Source: Halichoerus grypus (taxonomy: Eukaryota > Chordata > Mammalia > Carnivora > Phocidae). Taken from it: a DNA stretch of 64,000 nucleotides. The position numbers and the translations under genes are program-made. Below the pieces are notes generated by a model that was not told the origin of the DNA, ran no database searches, and worked only from the letters and a program-made list of their open reading frames with translations. Below are positions 57,501 to 63,269 of the stretch, one piece after another. The stretch's first letter is position 1, and each line of letters starts with the position of its first letter. Location of the stretch: contig NC_135712.1 of assembly GCF_964656455.1 (NCBI RefSeq), positions 69,693,239-69,757,238 of the forward strand, in the 5' to 3' direction.

Positions 57501-60500
57501 TATGAGTAAGATATAGCCCCATCATTATTTATTCTAATAAGTTTGGGAGTGCCCCATTATTTTAAGTTTAAAAAGTAACTTTTTTTTAAGGTTTTAGTTT
57601 TAAGCAATCTCTACACTTGACCTGGGGCCTGAACCCACAACCCCGAGATCAAGAGTTGCATGCTCCATTAACTGAGCCAGCCACATGTCCCCAAAAGTAA
57701 CTATATTTAAAAGCTGGTTAAAATGGCATACTAGGGAAAGAAAAACTTTGCTACTAAGCTTTCTAAGGTTTCTCCAGAGACTAAACCCCAATCATTATTG
57801 TATGATGTTCTACAGACTACCTAAAAGTTGCAGTTGCTGAGAATAATGAACTCAGAGAAGTCTATTTCTGTTTTCAGATTCAATTATTTATTTTAGAGAG
57901 AGAGAGAGAAAGAGCAGGGGGAGGGGCAGAGGGAGTCTCAAGCAGACTCCGTGTTGAGAGTTGAGATCATGACCTAAGCCAAAATCAAGAGCTGGACACC
58001 TAACCGACAGAGGTATCCAGGCCCCTCTGATTCATTTATTTCTAAATAATTCCATAATGGCCATTAATATAAAAACAAATTTTGAGTTACCAGAGTTATA
58101 ATAACAGGTAAAAGGATGGAAAGGTCTATACCCACATTAGAAACCAGGTATATAAATGCATTTTTTTCAATAAGCTACAATTTGTGTGACTAAATAAATG
58201 GTTCATTTTATGACTACTTCTCAAGAAAGCAATATCACCTTTTCATACTACCTAGATCAGTACAGTCCAAGAGAAATAGAATGCAAGCCATAAAAGTGAA
58301 CCATATAAGTATTAAAAAATTATCTAGTAGCACATTAAAAAAAAGTCAAAAGAAAAGGTGACATTAGTTTTAATAATATATTTTACTTTGTCTAATATAT
58401 CTAAAATAGTGTCATTACAGCATATAATTAATATAAAGTATCACTGATATTTTACATTCTTTTTTTTCCTCCATGTAAAGGCTTCAAAACCCAATGTGTA
58501 TTTTACAGTTATAGTACATCTCAATTTAGAAAGGCCTCATTTCAGGGGCACCTGGCTGGCTCAGTAGGAAGAGCATGCAACTCTTGATCTCAGGGTTGTG
58601 AGTTCAAGCCCCATGTCAGGTGTAAAGATTACTTAAATTAAGAAAACTTAAAAAAAAAAAAAAAACATCAGAAAGGCCTCATTTCAAATGCTCAATAACC
58701 ACACGTGGCTAGTGGCTACCATACTGGACAGCACAGATCAAGACAAAAATATTTTAAGTCTGAAATGAACTAAGGGAAAAGATATCTCATATGAAAGCAA
58801 AATTAAAAAGAAAACCACTAAAACGTGAATGGAATGGTAAGTAACAGGAGTACAAAAGAATATAAAATGGTAAGAAAAAAAAGAGAGCAAGCCACTTAAT
58901 TGAAATCATCATTCAAGGATGAAAGCTCTTAAGAAGACATCAGATGTCCAAGAGACACATTGAAAAGATGCTCATCATCGCTCATCATCAGGGAAATGCA
59001 TATCAAAACTACAATGAGATATCACCTCACACCTGTCAGAATGGCTAAAATCAACAACACAAGAAGCAACAGGTGTTGGCGAGGATGTGGAGAAAAGGAA
59101 CACTCATGCACAACTGGTGGGAATGCAAACTGGTGCAGTCACTGTGGAAAACAGTATGGTGGTTCCTCAAAAAGTTAAGAATAGAACTACCTTATGATCC
59201 CACAATTGCATTACTAGGTATTTACCCAAAGAACACAAAAACACTAAGTCAAAGGGACACATGCACCCCTATGTTTATAGCAGCATTATTTAGAATGGCC
59301 AAATTATGGAAGCAGCCAGGTGTCTATCAATAGACGAATGGATAAAGATGTGGAGTATATATGTGTGTGTGTACACACACACACACACACATACACACAC
59401 ACACACACACACAGAGGAATATTATTCAGCCATTAAAAAGAATGAAATCTTGCCATTTGCAACAACATGGATGGAGCTACAGAGTATAATGTTAAGTGAA
59501 ATAAGTCAGAGAAAGACAAAACCATATGATTTCACTCACATGTGGAATTTAAGAAATAAAACAAGCAAAGGGAAAAAGAGAAACAAATCAAGAAAAAGAC
59601 TTTTTTTTTTTTTATTTGAGAGAGAGAGAATGAGAGAGAGAGAACACATGAGAGGGGATAGTGTCAGAGGACAAAGCAGACTCCCTGCCGAGCAGGGAGC
59701 CCAATGTGGGACTCGATCCAGGGACTCCAGGATCATGACCTGAGCCGAAGGCAGTCGCTTAACCAACTGAGCCACCCAGGCGCCCGAAAAAGACTATTTT
59801 TTAAAAAAGATTCTATTTTTATTTATTTAAGAGAGAGAGAGAGGGAGAGCACAGAGGAAGAGTGAGAGGGAGATACAGATTTCCCGATGAGCAGAGAGCC
59901 CAATGTGGGGCTTGATCCCAGGACCCTGAGATCATGATCCGAGCTGAAGGCAGACATTTAACCAACTGAGCCACCCAAGTGCCCCGAGAAAAAGACTGCT
60001 AACTATAGAGAACAAACTGATGGTTACCAGAGGGGAGGTTGGATGGGGGGGTGGGTTATTTAGGTGATGGGGATTAAAGAGTGCACTTTGTGATGGCATG
60101 GGGTGATGTATGGAAGTGTTGAATTACTAATATTGTACATTTGAAACTAATATAATATTGTATGTTAACTAACTGGAATTAAAGTAAAAACTTTAAAAAA
60201 AAGATGAAAGCTCTTGTCAGACAGATTTCTAGATCAAAGTAATATTTCCCTTACAGTTGGCCCTCAATATTTAAATGTTAGGATTTGGGGGGGGCAGCGC
60301 CTGGGTGGCTCAGTTGCTTAGGCATCCAACTCTTGATTTCAGCTCAGGTCTTCATCTCAGGGTTGTGAGCTCAAGCCCTATGTTGGGCTCCACACTCAAC
60401 ATTAAAAAATAAATAAAATAAAATAATTTAATAAATAAAATAAAATAAAATTAATTAATTAAATAAATAAAACAAACATTAGGATTTGAGAATTCAAACT

Positions 60501-62498
60501 AAAGCAAGATTGAATAGAATGTTACAATCAGGAGTCTGCCCAGAACACCAAAGCAGCAGAAATAGCTCTGCCTGTTAATGAAACTAAAAAAATTACAAAT
60601 TAAAAGAATTTTTGAATTTAAATTACATATTTTTAAATACCAAAATAAAGAAAACTTAGATTCAGATGCCCTTGAAGAATACAATCCACAATGAATGAAA
60701 AAGTGAATGTCAAGAAATCCACTGAATTCCAGGAAGTGGTCAAATAACGACCACAGGGAGAATCTTAAAAAAGGAGAATAGTACTTCAAAAGAGAATCAT
60801 GATGAAATCAAGATTAACAAAGATCTATACCAGGTAAACAGTCTTTAATGAAGTTTCCTTCCAAAATAAAAATGAGAGACATAAAAAACACTGTATTTTA
60901 ACTTCAAGCCTGAAAACTTAAGAGAAATTAAAATTTAATCCCAATGGAGAACAACTTTTTTCCAATCATATGANNNNNNNNNNNNNNNNNNNNNNNNNNN
61001 NNNNNNNNNNNNNNNNNNNNNNNNNNNNNNNNNNNNNNNNNNNNNNNNNNNNNNNNNNNNNNNNNNNNNNNNNNNNNNNNNNNNNNNNNNNNNNNNNNNN
61101 NNNNNNNNNNNNNNNNNNNNNNNNNNNNNNNNNNNNNNNNNNNNNNNNNNNNNNNNNNNNNNNNNNNNNNNNNTGGAGAAGCTACAGATACACAAACAAA
61201 AGGAGCGAATGTGAAAATGACCACTTAAAAACACCAGAGTGACTGTAAAGACTCTGGCTGTGGTTGGGAGTCCCACTCACCTCCACCATTTGTTACTACT
61301 AAACTGCTGCGAGTCTCCTGGTACTGGCTTTCTCTTCGCAGTCTTTGTTCCTTAGTGATTTCTGCTACTCGAAGAGGCAGATCTGAAAATTCATCTGTAG
61401 GCTAAAAAAAAAAAATAGCAGTAACATTTAAAAATATAATTTCAAACTTTAGACAACATAGTATTGAAAGCAAGGATATAATATAAACTCACTAAAATTT
61501 ACATTTAAGAAGAAATGGCAAAAAAGTTCTGGAGATGAACAGTAGTGACAGTTTCTCAACAATTTGAATGTACTTAATGTCACTGAAATGTACACTTAAG
61601 AATGGTTAAAATGGTACATTTTATGTTATGTATATTTATTTTACTATAATAAAAAAAAGCGATGGAAGGTTATATATCACTCTATAAATAAACAGGAATT
61701 TAAAGTATCTATATATATGTAGCTGCATGGATACAGATACGATTATGTGCACAACCCTTGATACATACACAAGCTTTCCAAATTACAAATGGACTGTGGT
61801 CTAAAGTTAATTTGCTTTGGAATGAATGAAGTAATGCTACAAATGGGAGGTTATCAGTCTTGCTAATAACAGCTTATTTCATCAATTAACCCATTGAGAG
61901 CTAAAATATTCTACCTTCTAACTTAAAAAAAGAAAGCATAATAATAATTAAATACAAGAGAAAAATATGTAATTAGTTAAGAAAATTATTTATCTTGAGC
62001 ATGTTAATAGTCTTCACTAAGGTTCCTGTCTTATTACCCATCAACCTATAGTCTTATTTTCTCACCTTGTAGCACCCCTTCCGCAACCTCTGCTTAAGGT
62101 CACCCAGCCCTGCAAACTTTAGGCTTCAGTTGTAATTGGCTCAGTTCCCATTTGGCTTTCTAGGATATTAAACTATTTATACAAGACAATAAGGTAACAA
62201 ACATGTAAAACACATGATAAAAAGATGGCAAAGAAACAGAATATCATTTCTGGATGGCAGTACTCTGTGGGATTTTTACCTCTTCTTTGGCTTTTCCATA
62301 TTTTATGTAATGAGAAATTGAATCCAATTAAGATACTTTCCATTTTCATCATTTGTTATCTCTTAATCAGGTGTTATAACATGCAGAATAGAAGAAACAC
62401 TTACTTCATTCCCTGACCATCTCTTATCACCACTGTCCACACTATTGAAACCTGAATCAAGAGCTCCATAAGGGCGACCTGAGTACAGTTCTTCATGG
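17510..62498 (-). CDS. LRCH3: LRCH3, fifteen C-terminal coding exons
   Basis: LRCH3 is a leucine-rich repeat and calponin-homology scaffold. In human cells it works with DOCK7 and myosin VI in a complex that displaces septins from actin (family knowledge). Exons in transcript order: 62498-62405, 61401-61281, 56803-56655, 53281-53205, 47986-47935, 47527-47378, 44490-44440, 42929-42876, 38414-38343, 35587-35539, 35028-34921, 32963-32845, 32234-32097, 24208-24131, 17632-17510. All have AG/GT borders and the phase is continuous. The 1435 nt give about 477 residues plus stop. Order: linker; acidic [11 protein letters not shown] segment; charged coiled coil ([20 protein letters not shown]); disordered Ser/Pro/Gln linker; CH domain from about [10 protein letters not shown] to LLELAPPK. 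The LRR exons lie beyond the right edge. No frameshift or stop was found. Identification rests on strong recalled similarity to human LRCH3 along the full length. Confidence 0.95.
21798..21825. repeat. GGT trinucleotide repeat
   Basis: gtggtggtggtggtggtgac followed by ggtggc. Short and imperfect. Confidence 0.8.
22815..23045. repeat. Unidentified dispersed repeat, copy A
   Basis: About 230 bp resembling 26068-26295 in the same orientation: shared phrases include a gagc(c/t)gggctc(g/c)ttctcttcca block, gcgatgctgtg-like text and gaaagctgttaggacaaggg. I do not recognise the family. Confidence 0.6.
24131..24208 (-). CDS. LRCH3: LRCH3 coding exon, CH domain, 26 codons
   Basis: Acceptor cctttgtag and donor gtaata. 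It encodes [20 protein letters not shown] and then KIGVPQ, phase 0 to 0. This is the central CH helix with the conserved [12 protein letters not shown] pattern. Confidence 0.96.
24290..24450 (+). mobile_element. hAT-type nonautonomous element (Charlie-like), copy 1
   Basis: Text running from gggtcaacaaactttttcct to gtaaaactttatttacaa follows a common mammalian nonautonomous DNA transposon. A second copy lies at 37798-37955 in the same orientation. Confidence 0.55.
25287..25488 (+). mobile_element. CAN-SINE
   Basis: Sense SINEC: gcgcctgggtggctcagtcg head, CT-rich body, aataaataaacaaaaatctt tail. The flanks aaaataaaaaggtggg form a TSD. Confidence 0.95.
25545..25751 (+). mobile_element. CAN-SINE, diverged subtype
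   Basis: Sense SINEC with head ggggcatctgggtggctcag and a body with ctctctaaaataaacaaatc. It is more diverged than its left neighbour. Confidence 0.9.
25780..25890 (-). mobile_element. Short tRNA-head SINE
   Basis: aaagattttatttttaggta, then a tRNA-like head ending gagccagccaggcactcc. It lacks the CT-rich body. Confidence 0.85.
26068..26295. repeat. Unidentified dispersed repeat, copy B
   Basis: The partner of 22815-23045. It carries gagctgggctccttctcttc, gcgatgctgtggtcttctca and gaaagctattaggacaaggg in the same order and orientation. Confidence 0.6.
28383..28494 (-). mobile_element. Short tRNA-head SINE with 16-bp TSD
   Basis: Head only, ending gagccagccaggagcccc. The direct repeat ttaataggcctacttg lies at 28367-28382 and 28495-28510. 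Confidence 0.92.
28551..28745 (+). mobile_element. CAN-SINE with 15-bp TSD
   Basis: Sense SINEC, gggtgcctgggtggctcagt head and A-rich tail. The TSD gaaagacttcttttg is perfect at 28536-28550 and 28746-28760. Confidence 0.95.
29722..29969. repeat. Compound tandem array: 46-48 bp x 2, then (aagcttgattatatt + (TG)n) x 4
   Basis: Two units beginning gtttagacaatgttttaagc and gttagacaatgttttaagca (29722-29767 and 29768-29813) run into four units starting aagcttgattatatt at 29814, 29851, 29896 and 29929. Each of these is followed by a TG run of different length. Confidence 0.92.
30343..30531 (-). mobile_element. CAN-SINE
   Basis: Antisense SINEC ending gagccacccaggtgtccc. The flanks atctgcaactttta and atccgcaactttta form a TSD. 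Confidence 0.93.
30561..30612. repeat. (CA)n microsatellite
   Basis: An uninterrupted CA run of about 25 units, 3' of a SINE. Confidence 0.97.
31206..31792 (-). mobile_element. Chimeric insertion: old SINE containing an L1 ORF2 fragment and a nested SINE
   Basis: On the - strand it starts with a tRNA-like SINE head (31792 to about 31708), passes into about 240 bp of internal L1 ORF2-region sequence (about 31707-31466), then returns to SINE tail text ending in A-rich sequence near 31206. The whole is bounded by the direct repeat tatgctggcaaatt (31190 and 31793). A sense CAN-SINE (31274-31456) sits inside the tail. The L1 part has no poly(A) end of its own. Confidence 0.75.
31274..31456 (+). 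mobile_element. CAN-SINE nested in the chimeric insertion
   Basis: Sense SINEC, gggcgcctgggtagctcagt head and aaataaataaataaaatctt tail. A short direct repeat (gtaatctc) flanks it. Confidence 0.92.
32097..32234 (-). CDS. LRCH3: LRCH3 coding exon, CH domain start, 46 codons
   Basis: Acceptor ggttttttag and donor gtaagt. It encodes [20 protein letters not shown], then [16 protein letters not shown] and [10 protein letters not shown], phase 0 to 0. The [10 protein letters not shown] motif is the hallmark of the first conserved CH helix. Confidence 0.97.
32235..32844 (-). other. LRCH3: LRCH3 intron
   Basis: About 600 bp of AT-rich sequence. I see no repeat or gene in it. Confidence 0.6.
32845..32963 (-). 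CDS. LRCH3: LRCH3 coding exon (linker into CH domain)
   Basis: Acceptor ttttttag and donor gtgtgt. Two bases complete a Gly codon, then [20 protein letters not shown] and [19 protein letters not shown] follow. Phase 1 to 0. Ser/Thr/Pro-rich linker first, then the first CH helix. Confidence 0.95.
33080..34050 (-). mobile_element. Old L1 3' region, interrupted by a SINE
   Basis: Antisense old L1 text (for example aataacgttgctataaatat and gcaaaactgctggtcaaagg) on both sides of the SINE at 33375-33575. No open frame. Confidence 0.6.
33375..33575 (-). mobile_element. CAN-SINE with 12-bp TSD
   Basis: Antisense SINEC flanked by ctaacgacacag on both sides; ends gagccacccaggcgccc. Confidence 0.95.
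34104..34309 (-). mobile_element. CAN-SINE with 22-bp perfect TSD
   Basis: Antisense SINEC, end gccacccaggcgcccc. The direct repeat starting tctacttccaggtaacttct occupies 34082-34103 and 34310-34331 without a mismatch, suggesting a young insertion. Confidence 0.96.
34406..34603 (+). mobile_element. CAN-SINE
   Basis: Sense SINEC, gggcaccttggtggctcagt head and aaaaaataaataaaatctta tail. Flanked by imperfect aacaattac/aaaaattac repeats. Confidence 0.93.
34921..35028 (-). CDS. LRCH3: LRCH3 coding exon (disordered linker), 108 nt
   Basis: Acceptor gctgatgtag and donor gtaggt. Two bases complete Val; then [20 protein letters not shown] and [15 protein letters not shown] follow, leaving one base. 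Phase 1 to 1. An internal CAG before AGAAACC could mimic a second acceptor, but using it breaks the phase with the upstream exon. Confidence 0.95.
35029..35538 (-). other. LRCH3: LRCH3 intron
   Basis: About 510 bp of AT-rich sequence. I see no repeat or gene in it. Confidence 0.6.
35539..35587 (-). CDS. LRCH3: LRCH3 coding exon, 49 nt
   Basis: Acceptor tttctccacag and donor gtaata. It encodes [16 protein letters not shown] plus one base, phase 0 to 1. Only this frame is open. It fits the recalled human order before the HHxPAYSFP exon. Confidence 0.92.
36328..36518 (-). mobile_element. CAN-SINE
   Basis: Antisense SINEC: aaagattttatttatttatt, end gagccacccaggcgccct. Short gaatgat direct repeats. 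Confidence 0.93.
37798..37955 (+). mobile_element. hAT-type nonautonomous element (Charlie-like), copy 2
   Basis: Contains gaaagcagccatagaccaga and tggctgtgccaataaaacta in the order of the family also seen at 24290-24450. Ends near gcttgttgacctct. Confidence 0.6.
38343..38414 (-). CDS. LRCH3: LRCH3 coding exon, 24 codons
   Basis: Acceptor taaaatttag and donor gtatct. It encodes [18 protein letters not shown] and AFMPIK, phase 0 to 0. Part of the disordered linker. A second AG ten bases inside (before GGTTGAATC) would shift the phase and is less likely. Confidence 0.93.
38675..39322 (+). pseudogene. RPL12: Processed RPL12 (60S ribosomal protein uL11) pseudogene
   Basis: An intronless copy on the strand opposite LRCH3. 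It includes 5'UTR-like sequence (gctgtcggctctcaggaggc), then a start codon changed to GTG at 38761. The frame opens as [20 protein letters not shown] and continues with [14 protein letters not shown] before a small insertion near 38945-38955 shifts it. Later text matches RPL12 in other frames, with several stops, up to a C-terminal-like CPAS and TAA at 39262-39264. A poly(A) tract follows at about 39311-39321. The start loss, frameshifts and stops make it non-functional. Confidence 0.93.
39530..39610. repeat. (AT)n microsatellite, two blocks
   Basis: A TA run of about 45 bp (from 39535), a short unique gap (tgccttggcattatac) and a further TA run near 39595-39607. Confidence 0.95.
40180..40205. 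repeat. Poly(A) tract
   Basis: More than 20 uninterrupted A residues following gggggggttggc. No retroelement body was recognised upstream. Confidence 0.85.
40690..40850 (-). mobile_element. L2 3' end
   Basis: aggaaatatttattgagcac and ggaagcttacagcctgcagt are the reverse complement of the L2 3' end. The element may extend rightward toward 41080. Confidence 0.65.
41095..41270 (+). mobile_element. CAN-SINE with 12-bp TSD
   Basis: Sense SINEC, gcgcctgggtggctcagtcg head; part of the head is missing after gtccgactcatg. The repeat aagttaggactt flanks it at 41083 and 41271. Confidence 0.94.
41640..41870 (+). mobile_element. MIR
   Basis: Nearly full-length but diverged: tagatttgaacccaatcttg, ctatgtgaccttggacaaat and tgtgaggagtaaatgagata in MIR order. 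Confidence 0.75.
42876..42929 (-). CDS. LRCH3: LRCH3 coding exon, 18 codons
   Basis: Acceptor ccacctctccag and donor gtaaga. It encodes [18 protein letters not shown], phase 0 to 0. The Pro/Ser/Arg-rich text matches the recalled human linker. Confidence 0.95.
42930..44439 (-). other. LRCH3: LRCH3 intron
   Basis: About 1.5 kb of AT-rich sequence. I recognise no repeat, RNA gene or exon. Confidence 0.6.
44440..44490 (-). CDS. LRCH3: LRCH3 coding exon, 17 codons (possible cassette)
   Basis: Acceptor ggggtgtatag and donor gtaagt. It encodes [17 protein letters not shown], phase 0 to 0. It joins FVK upstream to CPFP downstream. The acceptor is G-rich rather than pyrimidine-rich, so it may be a weak or alternative exon. 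Confidence 0.9.
45045..45275 (-). mobile_element. MIR
   Basis: gacaagagaggttaaatgat and a downstream gagatttgtaccgatatctt are the antisense MIR core and head, diverged. Confidence 0.6.
45505..45850 (-). mobile_element. MIR interrupted by a CAN-SINE
   Basis: Antisense MIR text (agctggattcaaattcagat) continues as ttttaccactgtgtaacact after the SINE at 45619-45814. Confidence 0.65.
45619..45814 (-). mobile_element. CAN-SINE with 13-bp TSD
   Basis: Antisense SINEC inserted in a MIR. Direct repeat gaggctaagcttt. Ends gagccacccaggtgcccc. Confidence 0.95.
46225..46420 (+). mobile_element. MIR, diverged
   Basis: tagcattgtggtcacagatt and tgtgctctgccactaactag in MIR order, with an inserted T-rich piece between. 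Confidence 0.55.
46540..46690 (-). mobile_element. L2 3' end
   Basis: tcattcattcaatcattcct, ttaacaaatatttactgagc and catggggcttccagataaat: the reverse complement of the L2 terminal region. Confidence 0.65.
46785..46820. repeat. (AAAG/AAAAG)n run
   Basis: aagaaaagaaaaagaaaaaa-type purine run. Confidence 0.85.
47378..47527 (-). CDS. LRCH3: LRCH3 coding exon, coiled coil, 50 codons
   Basis: Acceptor ttttgttccag and donor gtgaga. It begins [20 protein letters not shown], continues [20 protein letters not shown] and ends [10 protein letters not shown], phase 0 to 0. A strongly charged helical segment, and the best-conserved piece outside the CH domain. Confidence 0.97.
47528..47934 (-). other. 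LRCH3: LRCH3 short intron
   Basis: About 400 bp. A + strand open frame across it (47630-47938) has no recognised similarity. No repeat was seen. Confidence 0.6.
47935..47986 (-). CDS. LRCH3: LRCH3 coding exon, 52 nt
   Basis: Acceptor ttttgggtcag and donor gtaaaa. One base completes Arg, then [17 protein letters not shown]. Phase 2 to 0. The donor gtaaaa is weaker than average. Confidence 0.93.
48991..49196 (+). mobile_element. CAN-SINE with 15-bp TSD
   Basis: Sense SINEC, gggcgcctgggtggctcagt head and long A tail. The repeat aaaaggtctttttaa flanks it perfectly. Confidence 0.96.
49350..49560 (-). mobile_element. MIR
   Basis: cagttgagaagctgaggcat and gttaagtaactttcccaagg are the antisense MIR core. 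Confidence 0.7.
49590..49735 (-). mobile_element. MIR-related fragment
   Basis: gagagaaaactaaggccctc and a later gattagaattcaagccccct resemble antisense MIR3-type sequence. Confidence 0.45.
50030..50215 (+). mobile_element. MER20-like hAT remnant
   Basis: Starts atggttctcaataggagtgt and ends attgagaaacactg, inverted ends typical of this small element; the middle (gattgtcctgcacattatag) also fits. Confidence 0.65.
50755..51085 (+). mobile_element. MIR interrupted by a SINE
   Basis: catagtggttaaggtcatgg and gagtttgaatccaaggtctg before the SINE at 50833-51036; a short continuation (tttcacttaatagtgggtga) follows it. Confidence 0.6.
50833..51036 (-). mobile_element. CAN-SINE
   Basis: Antisense SINEC, AT-rich tail region then gattttatttattgagagag; ends gagccacccaggcgcc. 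Confidence 0.92.
51190..52165 (+). mobile_element. MaLR/MLT1-like LTR, interrupted by an L1 3' end
   Basis: Text from about 51195 (cttccaccccctggtgttac) to gttttaagccactaaatttg and aaaactaatata near 52155 follows an ancient ERVL-MaLR-type solo LTR. It is split by an L1 3' fragment (51367-51694). Non-coding. Family assignment is tentative. Similar LTR text recurs at 63700-64000. Confidence 0.6.
51367..51694 (+). mobile_element. L1 3' end inserted in the LTR
   Basis: gactatagttagcattgctg, aaaccatcacgctgtatgcc and a final tctcagtaaaactgggggaa match an old L1 3'UTR. The 9-bp repeat cagaagagg at 51358 and 51695 is a TSD. Confidence 0.75.
53205..53281 (-). CDS. LRCH3: LRCH3 coding exon, 77 nt
   Basis: Acceptor ttggcctag and donor gtttga. 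It encodes [20 protein letters not shown] and YSHQN plus two bases of an Arg codon. Phase 0 to 2. The donor gtttga lacks the usual A at +3 and may be weak, but phase and similarity support it. Confidence 0.94.
53461..53662 (+). mobile_element. CAN-SINE with 14-bp TSD
   Basis: Sense SINEC, gggcacctgggtggctcagt head and A-rich tail. The repeat aaaagtattcatta flanks it perfectly (53447-53460 and 53663-53676). Confidence 0.95.
53960..54162 (-). mobile_element. CAN-SINE
   Basis: Antisense SINEC, end gagccacccagatgcccc. TSD agattacattttt against agattacattctt. Confidence 0.93.
54590..54785 (+). mobile_element. CAN-SINE
   Basis: Sense SINEC, gggacgcctgggtggctcag head and aaataaataaaatcttaaaa tail. 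TSD atcaaacgtaa against atcaaatgtaa. Confidence 0.95.
56655..56803 (-). CDS. LRCH3: LRCH3 coding exon, acidic segment, 149 nt
   Basis: Acceptor gtgtggacag and donor gtagta. Two bases complete Val; then [40 protein letters not shown] and IEQRRISHE. Phase 1 to 0. The length is not divisible by three, so skipping would break the frame. The region just before the acceptor is a TG repeat instead of a pyrimidine tract. Confidence 0.96.
56808..56850. repeat. (CA/TG)n tract bordering an LRCH3 splice acceptor
   Basis: An interrupted CA repeat on the + strand, hence TG-rich on the transcript strand, ending a few bases from the acceptor AG at 56805-56804. Confidence 0.95.
57581..57692 (-). mobile_element. 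Short tRNA-head SINE
   Basis: Head only (ctgaacccacaaccccgaga), ending gagccagccacatgtccc. TSD aaaagtaact. Confidence 0.85.
57887..58025 (-). mobile_element. CAN-SINE, diverged and shortened
   Basis: aattatttattttagagaga body, a degraded head (gagatcatgacctaagccaa) and end aggcccct. Flanks cagattcaattattt and ctgattcatttattt are direct repeats. Confidence 0.8.
58545..58669 (+). mobile_element. Short tRNA-head SINE with 17-bp TSD
   Basis: ggggcacctggctggctcag head, then gattacttaaattaagaaaa and poly(A). The repeat agaaaggcctcatttca is perfect at 58528-58544 and 58670-58686. Confidence 0.94.
59371..59412. repeat. (CA)n microsatellite within the L1
   Basis: CA run with one interruption (atacac), inside the L1 ORF2 end. 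Confidence 0.95.
59601..59785 (-). mobile_element. CAN-SINE inside L1
   Basis: Antisense SINEC ending gagccacccaggcgccc. TSD gaaaaagact. Confidence 0.94.
59797..59985 (-). mobile_element. CAN-SINE inside L1, adjacent copy
   Basis: Antisense SINEC ending gagccacccaagtgcccc. It shares the target gaaaaagact with its left neighbour, giving three copies of the target motif. Confidence 0.93.
60288..60478 (+). mobile_element. CAN-SINE
   Basis: Sense head gcgcctgggtggctcagttg and a short body with ctccacactcaacattaaaa, then a long AAATAAAAT-type tail. TSD gttaggatttg against attaggatttg. Confidence 0.9.
60974..61173. other. Assembly gap, 200 N
   Basis: Exactly 200 N, 108 bp from the donor of the LRCH3 exon at 61281. 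The size is probably a placeholder or an estimate. Confidence 1.
61281..61401 (-). CDS. LRCH3: LRCH3 coding exon, 121 nt
   Basis: Acceptor tttttttag and donor gtgagt. It encodes [40 protein letters not shown] plus one base. Phase 0 to 1. Charged helix before the acidic segment. Confidence 0.97.
61402..62404 (-). other. LRCH3: LRCH3 intron
   Basis: About 1 kb with an L1 3' end (61525-61660). Otherwise AT-rich with nothing recognised. Confidence 0.6.
61525..61660 (+). mobile_element. L1 3' end
   Basis: ctggagatgaacagtagtga, gaaatgtacacttaagaatg and a final tattttactataataaaaaa follow the old L1 3' terminus. Confidence 0.75.
62405..62498 (-). CDS. LRCH3: LRCH3 coding exon, 94 nt (first in window)
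   Basis: Acceptor tttggcag and donor gtaagt. One base completes a codon, then [20 protein letters not shown] and [11 protein letters not shown]. Phase 2 to 0. It follows the LRR region in the human protein; earlier exons lie to the right of this window. Confidence 0.96.
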
Positions 62499-62780
62499 CT
62501 GCCAAAGAGAGACTCTAGTTGTTACTGGGTAGTTCGAGGTTTTAAAAATTAACATTTAAAATAAATTAAATGCAATTTTACTAATAAACATTATCATGGC
62601 ATTTAGTGATTTAACTTATTTAGAATTAAATGGGCATTCTTTTGACTTTTTAATATGAAAAATTCTGAACTAAAATAAACAGTATAATGTATACTAGTAT
62701 ACTAATATAATAGCACTCACCAGTTTCAAAAATGTCAACACTGCCATTCTTGTTTCACCTATGCTTCTAACCCATTTCCC

Positions 62781-63070
62781 ATGCCCCCCAACACAGGGCT
62801 TGAACTCACTGCCTTGAGATAGAGACCTGAGCTGAAATCAAGAGTCAGTCCCTTGGGGCGCCTGGGTGGCTCAGATGGTTAAGCGTCTGCCTTCGGCTCA
62901 GGTTATGATCCTAGGGTCCTGGGATCGAGTCCCGCATCGGGCTCCCTGCTAGGCGGGGGAGCCTGCTTCTCCCTCTGCCTCTCTCTCTCTCTCTGACTCT
63001 CATGAATAAATAAATAAAACATTAAAAAAAAAGTCAGACCCTTAACTGACTGACCACCCAGGCGCCCCCC
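62781..63070 (-). mobile_element. Old SINE split by a younger SINE
   Basis: Antisense SINE head text (acagggcttgaactcactgc, gctgaaatcaagagtcagtc) is broken at 62854 and resumes at 63032 with cttaactgactgaccaccca, ending ggcgccccc. Confidence 0.85.
62855..63031 (+). mobile_element. CAN-SINE nested in an older SINE
   Basis: Sense SINEC, gcgcctgggtggctcagatg head and aataaataaataaaacatta tail. TSD agtcagtccctt against agtcagaccctt. Confidence 0.95.
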
Positions 63071-63071
63071 T

Positions 63072-63258
63072 CTTTTTTTTTTTTTTTTTTAAGAGAGAGA
63101 GAGTGAGTGGGGAGGGGGAGAGGGAGAGAGAGAATCTTAAGCAGGCTCCACGCCCAGCATGGAACCCGACACAGGGCTCAATCTCATGACCCTGAGATCG
63201 TGACCTGAGCTGAAATCAAGAGTCAGATGCTTAACTGACTGAACCACCCAGGCACCCT
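63072..63258 (-). mobile_element. CAN-SINE
   Basis: Antisense SINEC with long T-run, GA-rich body and end gaaccacccaggcaccct. More diverged than its neighbour. Confidence 0.92.
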
Positions 63259-63269
63259 CAATAGTAATT

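Larger units (their letters stand above)
58931..60202 (+). mobile_element. L1 retrotransposon, 5'-truncated, with 13-bp TSD
   Basis: It starts inside the end of ORF2 (gatatcacctcacacctgtc) and continues through the ORF2 end and a 3'UTR to an A-rich end. The 13-bp repeat gatgaaagctctt lies at 58918-58930 and 60203-60215. Two antisense CAN-SINEs are inserted at 59601-59785 and 59797-59985, and a CA tract occupies about 59371-59412. Dead copy: truncated and frameshifted. Confidence 0.92.
56804..61280 (-). other. LRCH3: LRCH3 intron, 4.5 kb, with assembly gap
   Basis: It holds a (TG)n tract at the 3' splice site, three SINE fragments (57581-57692, 57887-58025, 58545-58669), a 5'-truncated L1 with two SINEs inside (58931-60202), another SINE (60288-60478) and the 200-N gap. 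Confidence 0.7.

Noticed and set aside
12021..58669. tRNA-like sequences with gagccagccaggcgcccc-type ends
   Set aside because: These are the tRNA-derived heads of SINEs, with poly(A) tails and TSDs and without an intact tRNA fold; not tRNA genes.
58960..59743. Open frames of 72-145 codons
   Set aside because: Frame fragments of the L1 ORF2 end plus a CA repeat and SINE sequence; a dead transposon, not a host gene.
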